This document shows positions 36,600 through 48,298 of a DNA stretch of 64,000 nucleotides, in pieces. The notes under the pieces were generated by a model. The model did no database searches and was not told the DNA's origin. It saw only the letters and a program-made list of their open reading frames with translations. Position numbers and translations under genes: made by a program. The stretch's first letter is position 1. Every line of letters starts with the position of its first letter. Origin of the DNA: Corythucha ciliata. Its lineage: Eukaryota > Arthropoda > Insecta > Hemiptera > Tingidae. The stretch is from assembly GCA_038030265.1 (NCBI GenBank), contig CM075941.1, forward strand, positions 42,532,164 to 42,596,163, written 5' to 3'.

Positions 36600-37130
36600 G
36601 GCCGGCTGGACTGGAGTCCGAGTTCATTGATATATAGCTCAGAATGCTGTAATTTTGTGAATATTCATCAAACTTTCGGTCCTCTCGAGGCCGGCTGAAT
36701 TTGGGACCGACTATCACGGATTCTGCCGCCACAAAAAGACCCCCAGACTCGCAATTTTGCTTAAATTGTAAGATGCTAAACACGTAGTTTAGCTTAAATT
36801 AAGGCTCGTTACTTCCAATTATGCGGATGTTCGGGATATTCAGTCACGAAACTTGTAAACTCGTTCAAATTAGGACGCAAATAACTCACAAATATTTGGC
36901 TCTAATTGTTGAAATTACACGGCTATTGTCTAGTTACGGACGCAGACGGCCACCAGGCAGGGCCAGCTGGCCAGGGCCCCTGAAATGCCCCGAAACAGAC
37001 CCGACACTTGCAATTTTGCGGAAAGTAAAGACCAGAAACTTAACAATAGAGGATCAAAACGGACCATATAGGCAAAGTATGCAAAGTAGTACCGTCCTTC
37101 CTAAGGAAGAACCTCTAGTTACTGTAGCAG
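36600..37130. repeat. Family-4 degenerate repeats
   Basis: Loose units around GACTCGCAATTTTGC, CACGAAACTTGTAAA and GACACTTGCAATTTTGC, matching the array at 57520-59059. GGCCAGCTGGCC at about 36962 is a local palindrome. Element ends were not found. Confidence 0.6.
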
Positions 37131-37139
37131 TTAACTGAG

Positions 37140-39114
37140 TGTTCCTTGGTACCTGAGTGTGTGTAGTTACTTACAAAAGCTATCGTATTTGCGGTGTGAT
37201 AACGTCGTCAAAGCTCAATTTTTCGCTTACTTATATCTCTGAGTTTCCATCTATTTGGGGAGTCTTTTTCTGCCAGTCGCTCGTCACGTTATACCCCTCC
37301 CCACCCACTACCAGTATCCCACTCCACGTCTAACTTGATTTATGACTGTCCCTTATTGAGTGATTTTCTCTTCAAATCGACCGTTCGATAGCTTTCCCAC
37401 CCGCCCCATTTCCCATAACACCATCACCGGCTTAACACGTTAAATCAATTTCTGGCTGATTCCTCTCTAAGATTTCAACCATTGCCCGCAACGTTAACCC
37501 TTTCTCCTTTTATTTATATCGAACTGCATAGTTTCCCTTCGATTCCTTTCCATTTTCGGGTGGGGGGTGTAGGGGTGGTTGAGAGTGGTACGGGAAACCC
37601 GAAAATGTTTCTCCAGAGGGTAAGTTTAGAAAAAAAAAAGAATATCGAGTTTGGGTAATGGCTGTGGCGGTGGGGGGGATTGAAGGGGAATATAAAGAAT
37701 AAGGTTTCGGAAATGATAGAATCCTCACAAGAGCCTTTAGAGAGAAAGAAATCTGGATGGAATACAAACCGTCTTATCGTACCCGCCTACGCATCGCTTC
37801 CTTATTCTGTTTTCTTCAACGGGTATAGGAATGATAGGAAAAGATGTAGGGTGGTGTGAGGGTGTCTCACACCCTGGGATGGGGGTGGGTGGGGGATCGT
37901 TCTTTTTAAAAGGGAATCCTTTCAATTTTGTTCCAGAAGTGTGCTCTGAGCTGATGTAATCGAGTGATACGCCCGTGAGTCGTAATAATCAGCTCATTGT
38001 CGCTTCCTTATAACGCGAATCATCAACGAAAATATCATACCCATTATCACACCCCCTACCAGCGCCATTTTTATGTACGCACCAGGTAGAAGGGGGGAAA
38101 AGTGGATAAATTGAGTAAAATACCGCCCTCTCCACCGCGGGGTGTATCCAGTCATGCGAGCATCGCCAAATTACGTATTCCGTCTATGAAAGTGTAATGG
38201 GTGCATCTATGGGTGAAAGGGGGAGGGGGAAAAGTTTTGGTAGTGCCTCTGATCAAAGCCTAACGTTATACCAAAGTCAACATTGACATACCTCTTTTTG
38301 TGAAAGAAAAAAAAGGTAAGACAAGCCCTCGATATGATTTATTCAGTTTACTGTTGTTTTTTTTTATCCCTTTAACAACATTACGACAGTGGCGTCCAAA
38401 AACGTGGAAGTTTTTCCGACGATTTTAATCAGGCTTGATAGCTTTGACCAAATAACCTTATAAGGGGAAGAGGAGTGTTATTGTCAGCCATAAAACAAGA
38501 AAGCTAGAGCCGGTGGGGTGAGTTAATGTTTGTTTTATTAGTCCCCCTCATATTTTTTTGATGATAGTATCGTCTCATAATTTAAGCCTGGGGAAAGAAA
38601 GCTAAGGCGGTTGGTTCCGTTAAAAAAAGAATGCCTACCGATCTACCTGTTTTGAGGTTCACGGTGGCAATAAAATAATTCCTAGGAGAAGTCTTCTCTA
38701 TTGGAGTTCAATGATCGTGGAAAAAAAGAAGACAAAATATTTCCCATTTCACGCCAACACACTCGCAATAGGACCTCACTATTTTTCTAAAGATCCGAAA
38801 TAATACGTCAGATTATGAAAATCTACGATTCTGTTCTAAAGGAACTGCTTGTCACAAGTCAGAAGTCACGCTAAGAAACCTTTAAAGACAAGTAGACGCA
38901 TATGGCACCATGTTCGTTCTCATCAGTTTAATAAGAAGGGTTGGGGATGGTTTGTTGAGCTCCACAAAGCATCAACAAAAGGTGGATTTTACAATACTGA
39001 TAATTGATAAGAGTGAACATGGCGTCTGTGATTTTACCTGTCTGATTAATATAGGTTCTCTAGTCACGCAGGTGACATCCAACGGACCATCGTGTTTGGT
39101 TCCTTCCCGAAGTT
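37140..39114. other. Non-coding, no gene recognised
   Basis: Unique-looking AT-rich sequence with pyrimidine tracts. A lone CAGTGGCGTCC at 38397 has no partner end. Confidence 0.5.
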
Positions 39115-39316
39115 GAAGTTGCCAGGGGCGGTTTTATGGGGGTGGCGATAGGGGCGATCGCCAGCCTCTGAGAAAAAGAGGGGGGGGGGCAGATAAAAAA
39201 GAAAGGAAATTAAAGAGATACAAAATGTGAGGGAGAGCAAATCAGATATCTATAGATCCTAGAACTAGGAAGTTGGAAAATAATTACGAACTTATTTTTT
39301 AGTCATAATTGGTTCG

Positions 39317-40090
39317 CAGTGGCGGCGGAAGTCAGACGGCATTGAGGGAGCAAAAATCTGAGCATTTGAAATTTTACACCCTCCCCCCTCAACGAATTAT
39401 CGTGTTGAGAGTGAAAACGTGCCCTTTTTTATGAGCTTTTTTTTTCAATTTGTCCGTAAATCAGCTCCTTTTCTCAATTTCATCCCCGGATTAACACTAT
39501 TTTCTCAATTTAACTGCGAGTTAAACTAGCGCTTTTTCTCAATTTTAGTCGCGAATAAGCGGTTTTCTCATCAAATCGAGCATCGATTCGGCGCTTTTTA
39601 TAAAATTTGGCGTCGAACTGTCGCATTTTCTCAATTCAATCTGCGAATTACCGTTTTTATCAACCATTTCAACTAATTTTTACCCATGATGATGTTCATC
39701 TCAATTTTAACCACCAAATTGCCTCAAGAATAGGCGAGTTGATGTTTTTTCAACTTTATTTGTCAATTAGCACTTTTTCTTAATAACATTTATGCTGAGG
39801 ATTTGCGTTTTTCTCAATTTCATGCGTGAATGAGCGTTCGTTCTCTATTTCATCAGCGAATCAGTGCTTTTTTTTTTTTTTTTTCATTTTTATCCGTATA
39901 CATTTATATTATGAGTGCTTTTTCTCAAATTTCAGCCCCGAATTAGCGCTTTATCTCAATTTTAACCGCAAATTGTGGAGCATTATCTCAATATTGACCG
40001 CGAATGACCGTATTTCTCAATTTTATCCTCAAAAGAACGCCTTTATTTCTCAATTTCAGACACGAATTAGCGGTTTTTCTCAATTTTAAA
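39317..40090 (+). mobile_element. Nested element start with family-1 array (right end not found)
   Basis: CAGTGGCGGCGGAAGTC at 39317 interrupts the C-family sequence exactly where homology to element C stops (after TAATTGGTTCG). A family-1 array follows at 39420-40090. Neither a matching right end nor a second copy of TTGGTTCG was found, so the right part is probably deleted or rearranged. Confidence 0.55.
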
Positions 40091-40519
40091 AGTGAGCTAA
40101 GTGATGTTTACTTATATGTTTCCGTAGGAAAGGGATTGTATGGTGCTCGTGGAAAAAATCGATTCTAGCTGACTTCATATTCTCGGTACTTTCACACCTT
40201 ATGAAACTAAAACTCTCCATTAATTCATCTATAATGTTTTCGGGGCCTCCATCCGTGATCCGAAGGGCGCTCGGAGGCACTAATTGCACTATCTGTCTTC
40301 CTCGCCCATTTATCGGTACACTAGAGTCCCCAAAATGCTTTTTCACTATTTACTACTTATTTAAAACCAATCTTCGATTTTGCACTTTCGCGGGCTTCGC
40401 TCACCCAAAAAGCCCGCCCGGAAGTTAAAAACAGTTAATCCCCGAGTCACCTTCCTCTTCTTCGTGGTTTTGTTCACACCGATGTCTAGAACATGTGGTT
40501 TTCATCAGCTTTAAACCCA

Positions 40520-41440
40520 CATTTTGGGGGATTTGGCACTTTAAAAAGTCCAATTTTGTGGGTTTGACCCTTTCAACGCCCGAAATTTTGTGAATTTAGA
40601 TGTCACAACACCCAATTTCACTGTTTCCGCTTACCCAAAAAGCCAATTGTGCAGAACTGTATCCATAAGCCAATTTCGAGTGTATGACCCTTTCAAAACT
40701 GAAGTTTTATAGACTTGGCATTCACAAAAACCAATTTCGCAGTTTTTTAACATAAGAAAAAAAAACAAATTTCACATGATTGACTCCCCATAACGCGCAA
40801 TTTTGCGGGGTTTGTGTAAGGGTAAGTTTACACTGTTCGCTTATGCCTTTCCGTTGCGTTGCGTTAGCTGGAAGGGCAAAAGCGGACAGTGTAAGCTTAG
40901 CCTAACTGGCGTTTGTAATAGCCAAAATAACAAAATTTTGCTTTTTGCGTTACCCAAATGACTTTTGAAAAAGGTAAATTACATTTCTAATTACTCAAAG
41001 CTGCGAAATCGATTTTAGAAAGAGCTAAAGCCTCGATATTTTGTTTTTGAAAGATGGAAAATACGCGAAATTGTGGCTGAAATTGCATAAATTATGTTTT
41101 GAAGAAGCCAAATCCACAGCATTTGGTTATGGACCTGCGGGATTGTTGTCTGAAAAGGCCAAAGTCTCGAAATTAGGTTTATCAACAAGCTTAATCAGTT
41201 TTTTGTATCGACCAAAATTATAGGAAGAGATCATGCTATGAAATTCGGTTTATCATGAATCGTAAATCGCCGTGAAAGAGCCAAACCAACGAAAGTTTGT
41301 TCTTGAGAGACCAAAAATCCGTAAAATTTGGTTTTGAGAAGTTGAAACTTGGGTTCAAAATAGACTCAATTGCGATATATTTGGTTTTAGAAGGAGCCCA
41401 ACGAGCAGGATTTGTTTCGGATCAGATTGCATGAGATATT
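40520..41440. repeat. Family-2 array that changes orientation
   Basis: 40520-40810 reads in plus orientation (CCAATTTTGTGGGTTTGACC). 40907-41440 reads reversed and matches element C back from about 10165 to 9350. The switch coincides with the small palindrome at 40820-40902. Confidence 0.75.
40820..40902. mobile_element. 83-bp palindromic MITE with TAA target duplication
   Basis: GGGTAAGTTTACACTGTTCG at the left pairs with the right end (reverse complement GGCTAAGCTTACACTGTCCG). TAA flanks both sides (40817-40819, 40903-40905). The related sequence in element C (near 10163, reverse strand) reads TTGTAACTGG without the insert, supporting TAA as the target on the right side. Fits a Harbinger-type MITE. 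Confidence 0.8.
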
Positions 41441-41899
41441 GAGATTAAGACACGCATGCCAAGCCGTTCCTCGAAGTTTTCTCGACTCCAACGTACCTCA
41501 CAAACTGTAGAATCCCATGATTCCCATGTTATTTTATAATTTGTCCAGTTTTGGGAGGGAGCTTAGAGGTTGAGGAAAATTCGAGGAACGATTGCATACG
41601 CCGGGCCTATAACTAAATGTCTGGTTTTAGGTAAAATGTTCTGGATTCTGAGGCTGTTTTACAAAATTTTTTGTTTCATTCAAATCGCTAACACCAAATT
41701 CTTCCAAATTTTGTCCATATTGAGCAAATATCAGATACAGAGCAGATACACTGCAATAAAAAAACCAGTTTTTGGGAAACAGAAACAGTGGGCTCACTGG
41801 CGGACCTACACGTATCGGCGCCCAGGGCGGAAATCTTCAAAAGGCCCCTAAAAGTCTCTAATTATACATATACATAATACAAACCTCTATTGGTAACCG

Positions 41900-44110
41900 C
41901 TAAGGCCTTTTCACAATTGTAGCCAAGGCCTTTTCCTTATTTCAGGCAAATCACCGCTATTTCCCCAACCTATCCGCCAAACAGCGCTTATGCCAAGTTT
42001 AAGCCGCGAATTTCTCCACTTTAGCCGCGAATGAGTGCTTTTTGTCAACTTTACCAGCGATTTAGCGCTTTTCGCCGCGGATTAGTGGGGTATTCCCCCC
42101 CCCCCACCTTATAGACATAAACACGCGCTTTTTCTCAACTTTAGCAGCAAAGTAGCTTTTTTATCCTGTGAATCAGCGTTGTTTCTCGACTTTTTCTCGA
42201 GTTGGCGTTTCACAACGTTCACAAATTAGCGTTTTCTAGCAGGGACCAGAGAACTAGCACTTTACTCGGTTTGAGCTGAAAATTAGCGTTTTACTCAATA
42301 TTAGCCGCAAAATAGCGATTTTTTCTAAATTTTTACGACAAATTAGCGTTTTCTTGTTCACCATAACCATACGCTACGGATCAGCGTTTTTTTCTCAGTT
42401 TTAGCCGCGAATTTTCTAGTTTTTCACCCATAGCCATAAATTGGCGCTTTTTCTCAATTTCAGCCTCAAAGTTGACCGAGGAAGCCGCGAATTTTCTCAA
42501 TTTTAGCCTCGAAGTTGACCGAGGAAGCCGCGAATTTTCTCAATTTTAGCCGTGAATTAGTGAATTCCCCTATATTTCAGCCACGAATTAGCGCTTTTTC
42601 GTAATTTTAGCAGCGTAGTAGCGTTTCTAACACGTAAGTTAGCGAATTCTGTTCATTTTAACCACGAATTGGCCTTTTCCGATATTTTAAGTGCAAATTG
42701 ACAATTTTTCCATTTTCAGCAGCGTATTAACACTTTTTTTTTTCAATTCAGGCTGAAAATTAACCTTTCTCTTAATTTTAGCCAGAATAATTACTGATTT
42801 TCTCAATACTAGCTGCAAATTAGCGGGTTCTTCTCCATTTTAGCGTCGCATCAGCATTTTTTAAATGTTAACTATGGATTAGCGCTTCATCTGCAAATTG
42901 TTTCCTCAATTTTAGCCGCGAATTAGAGTTTTTTTTTCACTTTTAGCTGCTTAGAAGCGTTTTTAGCCTGTTAGTTCGCGAATTTTCTCAATTATAGCCA
43001 GGAATTGGCGTTTTCCTCAATTTTTAGCCGGGAATAGCTCTTTTTCCCTATTTGAGCTGAAAACTAGAGTATTTATTTTATTTATGCCGGGCTAATTAGT
43101 GAATGTTTTCAATATTAGGTGCGTTTTTTTTTCCACATTTCAGTCCCATATTGGCATTTTTTTCCTTCAATTTTTGCTATTGATTAGCGTTTATTGTTTA
43201 GTTTTAGCCTCGAACTTTTAGTGATTTTCCCCAATTTTGGCCACGGGTTAGCGCTTTTCCTCAATTTTAGCAACGAATTATCGTTTTCCTCATTTTCAGC
43301 CACATTCTTCATTTTTAGTAGCGAATTAGCACTTTTTGTCAGTTTGAGTTGAAAATTAGTGTTTTTATTAATGTTAGCCGCCCTAATTAATGTATTGTTT
43401 TTCAATTTTAGCCGTGTTGTTTTTTAGATTTTAGCCTCGCATGAGCAATTTTTTTCTACTTTCTGCTATGGTTTAGCGCTGGTTCTCAGTTTGAGCCTTG
43501 AAGAAGCTATACGGGTTTGCGTTTTCTCAATTTCAGCCGGGAATTAGTGATTTTCTTCATTTTCATATCCGCGAAATAGTGTTTTTCTTCATCTTTATCC
43601 GCGAATTAGTGATTTTTCTCCATTTCAGCTGTTGAATAGCGTTTTCTGATAATTTTTCAGCGAATTAGCATATCTTTTCGCCATTTCAGTTGTGAATTTG
43701 CCATTATGGGCCAATTTTAATCCGAATTAGCGTTGTTTTTGTCGATATCAGCCGCGATGTCTTTTTTTGAATTGTACAAACTTGAATTAGTAGCGTGTAT
43801 TCTCAATTGTAGCCGCGGGTTTGGCTCAAAAACAACACTTTTGCATTGATTTCTACATTTTATCCGCGGAATGGACGTCAGACACTGCGAATCGACGATT
43901 TTTTTCTCAATCTCTGTCTGGAAGTTGCATCGTGAGACCACGAATCAGCGCTTTTTCTCAGTTATAGCCACGAATATTAGCGCATTTTAATAATTTTTTG
44001 CCGCGTCAACCAGTTCTAAATTGCCTATCAGTACATTAGTGCGCTTGTAAGGACCTAACGAAACTGGGAACGGTCTATTTTCTCTATTTTATCCATGAAT
44101 TTTTCTCAAG
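41900..44110 (+). repeat. Family-1 array in element D (longest in window)
   Basis: Some 60-70 imperfect units of CTCAATTTTAGCCGCGAATT / AGCGCTTTTT. The distal part keeps the same order of variants as 48370-48570 and 8130-8290 (reversed), including the AACACTTTTGCATTGATT variant. Confidence 0.85.
42464..42549 (+). repeat. Recent 43-bp tandem duplication within the array
   Basis: CCTCAAAGTTGACCGAGG at 42464 and CCTCGAAGTTGACCGAGG at 42507 start two 43-bp copies that differ at one position, far more alike than neighbouring units. Confidence 0.9.
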
Positions 44111-44520
44111 AAGGCGCAAATTTCTGTATTTCAGCCCCCAGAATAGCACTCTCGGGGGCTCAATCGAAGCCCACACTCTTTGCTGATATCACTTGTAACG
44201 TTATATTCTCCAGGTCGGATATAGACTGAAATTCGTAGAAAGGAGCCAAATCGCTGTCCAACCTTTTCACATGAATGAACCTAAAAATCCTCTTTTTTCC
44301 TCATTGAAGCTTTTCGGGGGCCTCGCCTGTCAGGGTGAACGGGGCGGTCCGCCCCCGTCGCCCCTACCTCGGTACGCTACTGAGTGGGCTTTCAGGCAAT
44401 TTTGTGTACAAGAACATTAAGAAATTAGGCGAATCAGATAAGTATGTGGGGAGGGGAGGGTTAGAACACATTTTACCGCCACCCCCGTAACAATGGCCTA
44501 AAACCGCTCCTGGAAGTTGC

Positions 44521-47500
44521 AAATAATTTTTGAAGGATTTAACGAATAACGACTGAAATGGCATTTCAGAATTCAGACCTTCTGTAGGAGTCTGATGGAA
44601 GAGATTAGAACTCCGAGGAATGCCCAAAGCAAGGGCATGCCTTGCCTCTCACAATATTCGCCGAGTACGACTCACGTAACGTTGGGCACTTGCGCCACAG
44701 AAGCCCTACAGAAAGGACTGGCCAGGGAGGGAGTCACACCACTCAAAAATAACATTTTCAAGGTCCAATAATCACGGATTATCATTAGCTATTAAGCAAG
44801 AAATTAAAGAATGTGCTTGTTGCTTCCATTCCGTGATATTAAAACTGAAGATGATGTTCCGTGGGAAATATACGCTCAGAAAAATATCCCTCGGCTCTTT
44901 TGAATATCATTTGCATTCTTAAAGATGTAAAATACGTCCATGAGGAAAAAAAAAAATTTTCCTCCTCCTCTCATCTGTTGGGTGCGCTACAGACGAACCT
45001 TTTTTTCGGTTTAATGCCAGACTTTTATTTGTTTTTAATTATTCACGATTTTCAGTTTCTTGCTCTGGAAATTACACCCGCTGTGGGTAGGTATGAATGT
45101 TATAGTAGCAGGCAGGTTGGATGGTGGTGAGGGGTATTGCCAAGGGGAGCACTTTGTTCTTCGCTCCTACAATTTTCAGGGATGGAGGGGGTGACGGAGA
45201 ATCGTATCGTATACTAAAAGGGCTAATCCGTACTACTAGTTAAACTGGAAGCCGGGGCACATTTACATAATTACTTGGACAATAATAACGTTTTATTAGA
45301 CCTCGGGGTTGGGCTATTTCGAAGGGTTCCTAAACCATGGTGTGAGGAGGGATATGAGGGCGTAGGCCAGAAATAATTCGAAGGGCTGTCGTGGGTTGTG
45401 TGTTTGTGCAGAGAGCAGGGGAATGATAGTGACGAATGTGATAATTTAAAATAATAGAAATCTTAAAATTGTCCTAGAAATTCGATTGACCGATCGAAAG
45501 GCAGACACGAATGAGATTTTACACAGCCCCCCCCCCCCACTCATGAGAACTTTGATTGATACGTGCCGCATTGCTGCGAACGGAACTTAATCTCACCCTC
45601 TTCAACCGGGGAGTGCTTAATAAGGAAGATAAGTATAAGAGAAGAAGAAATTAGAAATATTTCACGAGCTAAAAAGGAAAACTGAAAAAAAAAATGAGCA
45701 GGGGAGGGCTGTAACGAAAAAGTTGCGTGACTTATTACGCGACTTTTCGAAGGAAACGTTCCAACGTTACCGCTTGAGTTCCCATCATTTTCACCCCCCC
45801 CCCCCCATCACAACAACATCACCACCATCACACAATCGCCACTCCTTCAAAACCCTCAATTTCTGAAGCCGTTGGCGCGGCCCTTTCCTCCCTCTCATTC
45901 TCTCTCACTCATTCACTATAAGCCCCGTCGAAATGGCACTTCTTGACAGTCACACTCGATCGTTAATCATTTGATCACGCTCTTTAGGAAAATGGTGGTT
46001 CGTCGGGCGGGGGGTGGGTGGGGGGAGGGAGCGTGGTTGTGATGATGGAAGTTAAAGCGTTTTGCTGTTACAGTTTTCAAACCGATCGAAGACAAAAGTC
46101 CCGACGGGCAAAACTTTTTAAATCCCGTTGAAACGGATCGAACAAAATGTGACCAAGGCAAATTTTCAGTTCGAAGGATACCACGTTTCCGCGTGTCTCA
46201 TTTTATCGGTTTCTTGTAACGAAAAGAAAAAAAAAAATCCCGTGAGTGAAAGGTTTTCAAAAATTAAGGCGAACGCCAATTGACAAACGGTGGTGTGTTG
46301 GGGGAGAGGGGGGCTGAATCTGCAGACACTACTGATCGAAAGAGTAATTTTTATGCTGTGATTTTTTAATCGGACAAAAATTCAGTTATAAAACTGGGGT
46401 TATCGTTTCTAGTTCGCTAAAATTCACGCTCGTCTGATTTTAACGTCATGACTAATGAAAGTTGGAGATAATTTCGAACGATTTTTATTTGCATATAACC
46501 ACTAGACCGTAAAGGGCAATCAGAGAGAAAAAATGAATCATCGACTATAGCTAGAAAACTATTACTATCAATAATGTTGTTTTTTCGAAATCCCCACCCT
46601 CTATACTTCTATCGCAACTTCTGAGACGTGATTTCGATTCCATTTTTCAAAAAATGTAACCTTTCGCAGCAATAACAACAGAAATGTGAAGGTCCTCTTG
46701 ATTGATTCGCCGCCACAATGATTTTTTCATGACTTTCTTTCTACCGGTTTCACAGTCATTACGCAATGAAGAATGGTGATAGTGTCGGAGCGGTGGAAGG
46801 GGGGGGGGGTTCAACTGTGGTTTTGCAGTGAAGAAGCACGGTTAATCCTCTTACGGGGTCAGGCTCTCTGCCTTTCGATATTCACCTAAATGACGCGGAA
46901 TGAAGATGAGTAGGGAGAGGGGGTTTCTGGTGTTCCAGATCTCTCTTTCTCTCACTGTCATCTCCCATTCTATATGGGTCCAGTGAAACTGGAATTTCAT
47001 CCGATTCCCCCGCGTCATTTCTATACTCACGGAAGAATCCCCCCCTGGGGTGATAATCCTCTTAATGTCTTAAGCTACCCCTTTAGGAGGCCCTATAATG
47101 ACGTTTTATATTTTCTGGGAGAAGGACTCCCCGTGCCCACTCAAAACACAAGATTTTACCTAATTACAATTGTAACGGGGGGGGGGGGCAAATTCTTATA
47201 TTGACCTCGTGAATCAGTGCGAGGAAGCACTGTAGCGCCGATTAATTTATCTCACAAAAACACGGTCCGCATAGAGAGAAGTAGACTGACCGCTAACGGA
47301 ACAATTTTTGTGTGTGTAAAGTTCTCGAGAGCAAGGAAAAGAAGAACTATAGTCCCCCCCACCCCTCTTCATCCAACCCTACAATGAAAATAAAACGTTC
47401 CGATTTAAAAAAACAAAAAAAAACGAAGATAATCATCTTGAACATTGACATCCTAACGTTCATTCAAATATAGAAGAGAGATAGGGGGAAAAAACGTCTT

Positions 47501-48046
47501 TTAATTTGTCTAATGGATCATAAGTGAAGGCAATTGGGGAGGGCCTCTTAGACGTTTCACGTCATGTAATATTAAAGTTTAAGAAACACTCTTTTGGGAA
47601 TACCTTCGGGTCGGGAGGCAAAGGAAACGGACTGATATATATAAAAAAAATCTTGAGTTAATTAGACGCTAAAGAAATATTCGGAATTCTCGCTCAATAA
47701 CGAGATTAGTTGAAGAGTCGAGCCCCAGGTAACAGGAATGCCCCGAAAATTGACTTCCCTCTCCCACAGAATATCTATTAATTGAGTTTTATCAATTTCT
47801 TGACTACAGCCAAGGTATCCAAAGCGGCTCCTAGTTCTTATTCGTTCGTAATCCTCTTTTTACCGTGAATATTTGACCCGAATGTAATAAATGTGAATGT
47901 CTAGGACGGGATATCTAAATTCAATCAGAGTATTCATACTAACAGGTAAACAGGCATAGGTACATAATTTATAATCATCAATAATCGCAAGTATAATTTT
48001 TTTTTTTTAAATACTTACATGAGGGGGTTCACGTGGGAGCGATGAT
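44521..48046. other. Non-coding, no gene recognised
   Basis: AT-rich, with poly-C (about 45521, 45790) and poly-G (about 46800, 47177) runs. No array, paired terminal repeat or conserved frame found. Confidence 0.5.
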
Positions 48047-48248
48047 CCTTGCTGCAGGGGCGTAGGTACGGGGGGGATATGGGGGATAGATCCCCCCCCC
48101 CCCAGAGCCACAAGTATACGAACGAAGGAACACTTATACCATAACGAAGAGCCCCATAAAATCTCCATGAGCGTTTCACGTTGAAGTTCGGTTTAGCAGA
48201 TTTTCTGGACTTGAACTTGAAGCAGCCCGAAAAGGTACGAGTACGTCC

Positions 48249-48251
<3 letters not shown>

Positions 48252-48282
<31 letters not shown>
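48252..48282. repeat. T31 homopolymer
   Basis: Thirty-one consecutive T, the longest homopolymer in the window, just before the D-type end at 48299. Confidence 0.95.
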
Positions 48283-48283
<1 letters not shown>

Positions 48284-48298
48284 ACTTCAGACCCAACG

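Larger units (their letters stand above)
41795..44382. mobile_element. hAT-like non-autonomous element D
   Basis: Left end CACTGGCGGACC; right end reverse-complements to CAGTAGCGTACC. The 8-bp duplication AGTGGGCT is perfect (41787-41794 and 44383-44390). The interior is a 2.2-kb family-1 array plus a 250-bp right flank shared with 7794-8060. It lies inside the outer C-family element, so it inserted later. No coding frame of a transposase is visible. Confidence 0.9.
39123..44512 (-). mobile_element. Outer nested hAT-like element (C family)
   Basis: Left end CAGGGGCGGTTTTATG; right end reverse-complements to CAGGAGCGGTTTTAGG. The 8-bp duplication GAAGTTGC is perfect (39115-39122 and 44513-44520). 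Both end regions match element C (9093-10559) in reverse orientation. Its extra length comes from insertions: element D (41795-44382), a small palindrome (40820-40902), and a segment starting with another CAGTGGCGGCGG end at 39317 with a family-1 array. No transposase. Confidence 0.88.

Noticed and set aside
38397..38410. CAGTGGCGTCC like a hAT end
   Set aside because: No partner end, array or duplicated flank nearby; a chance match is likely.
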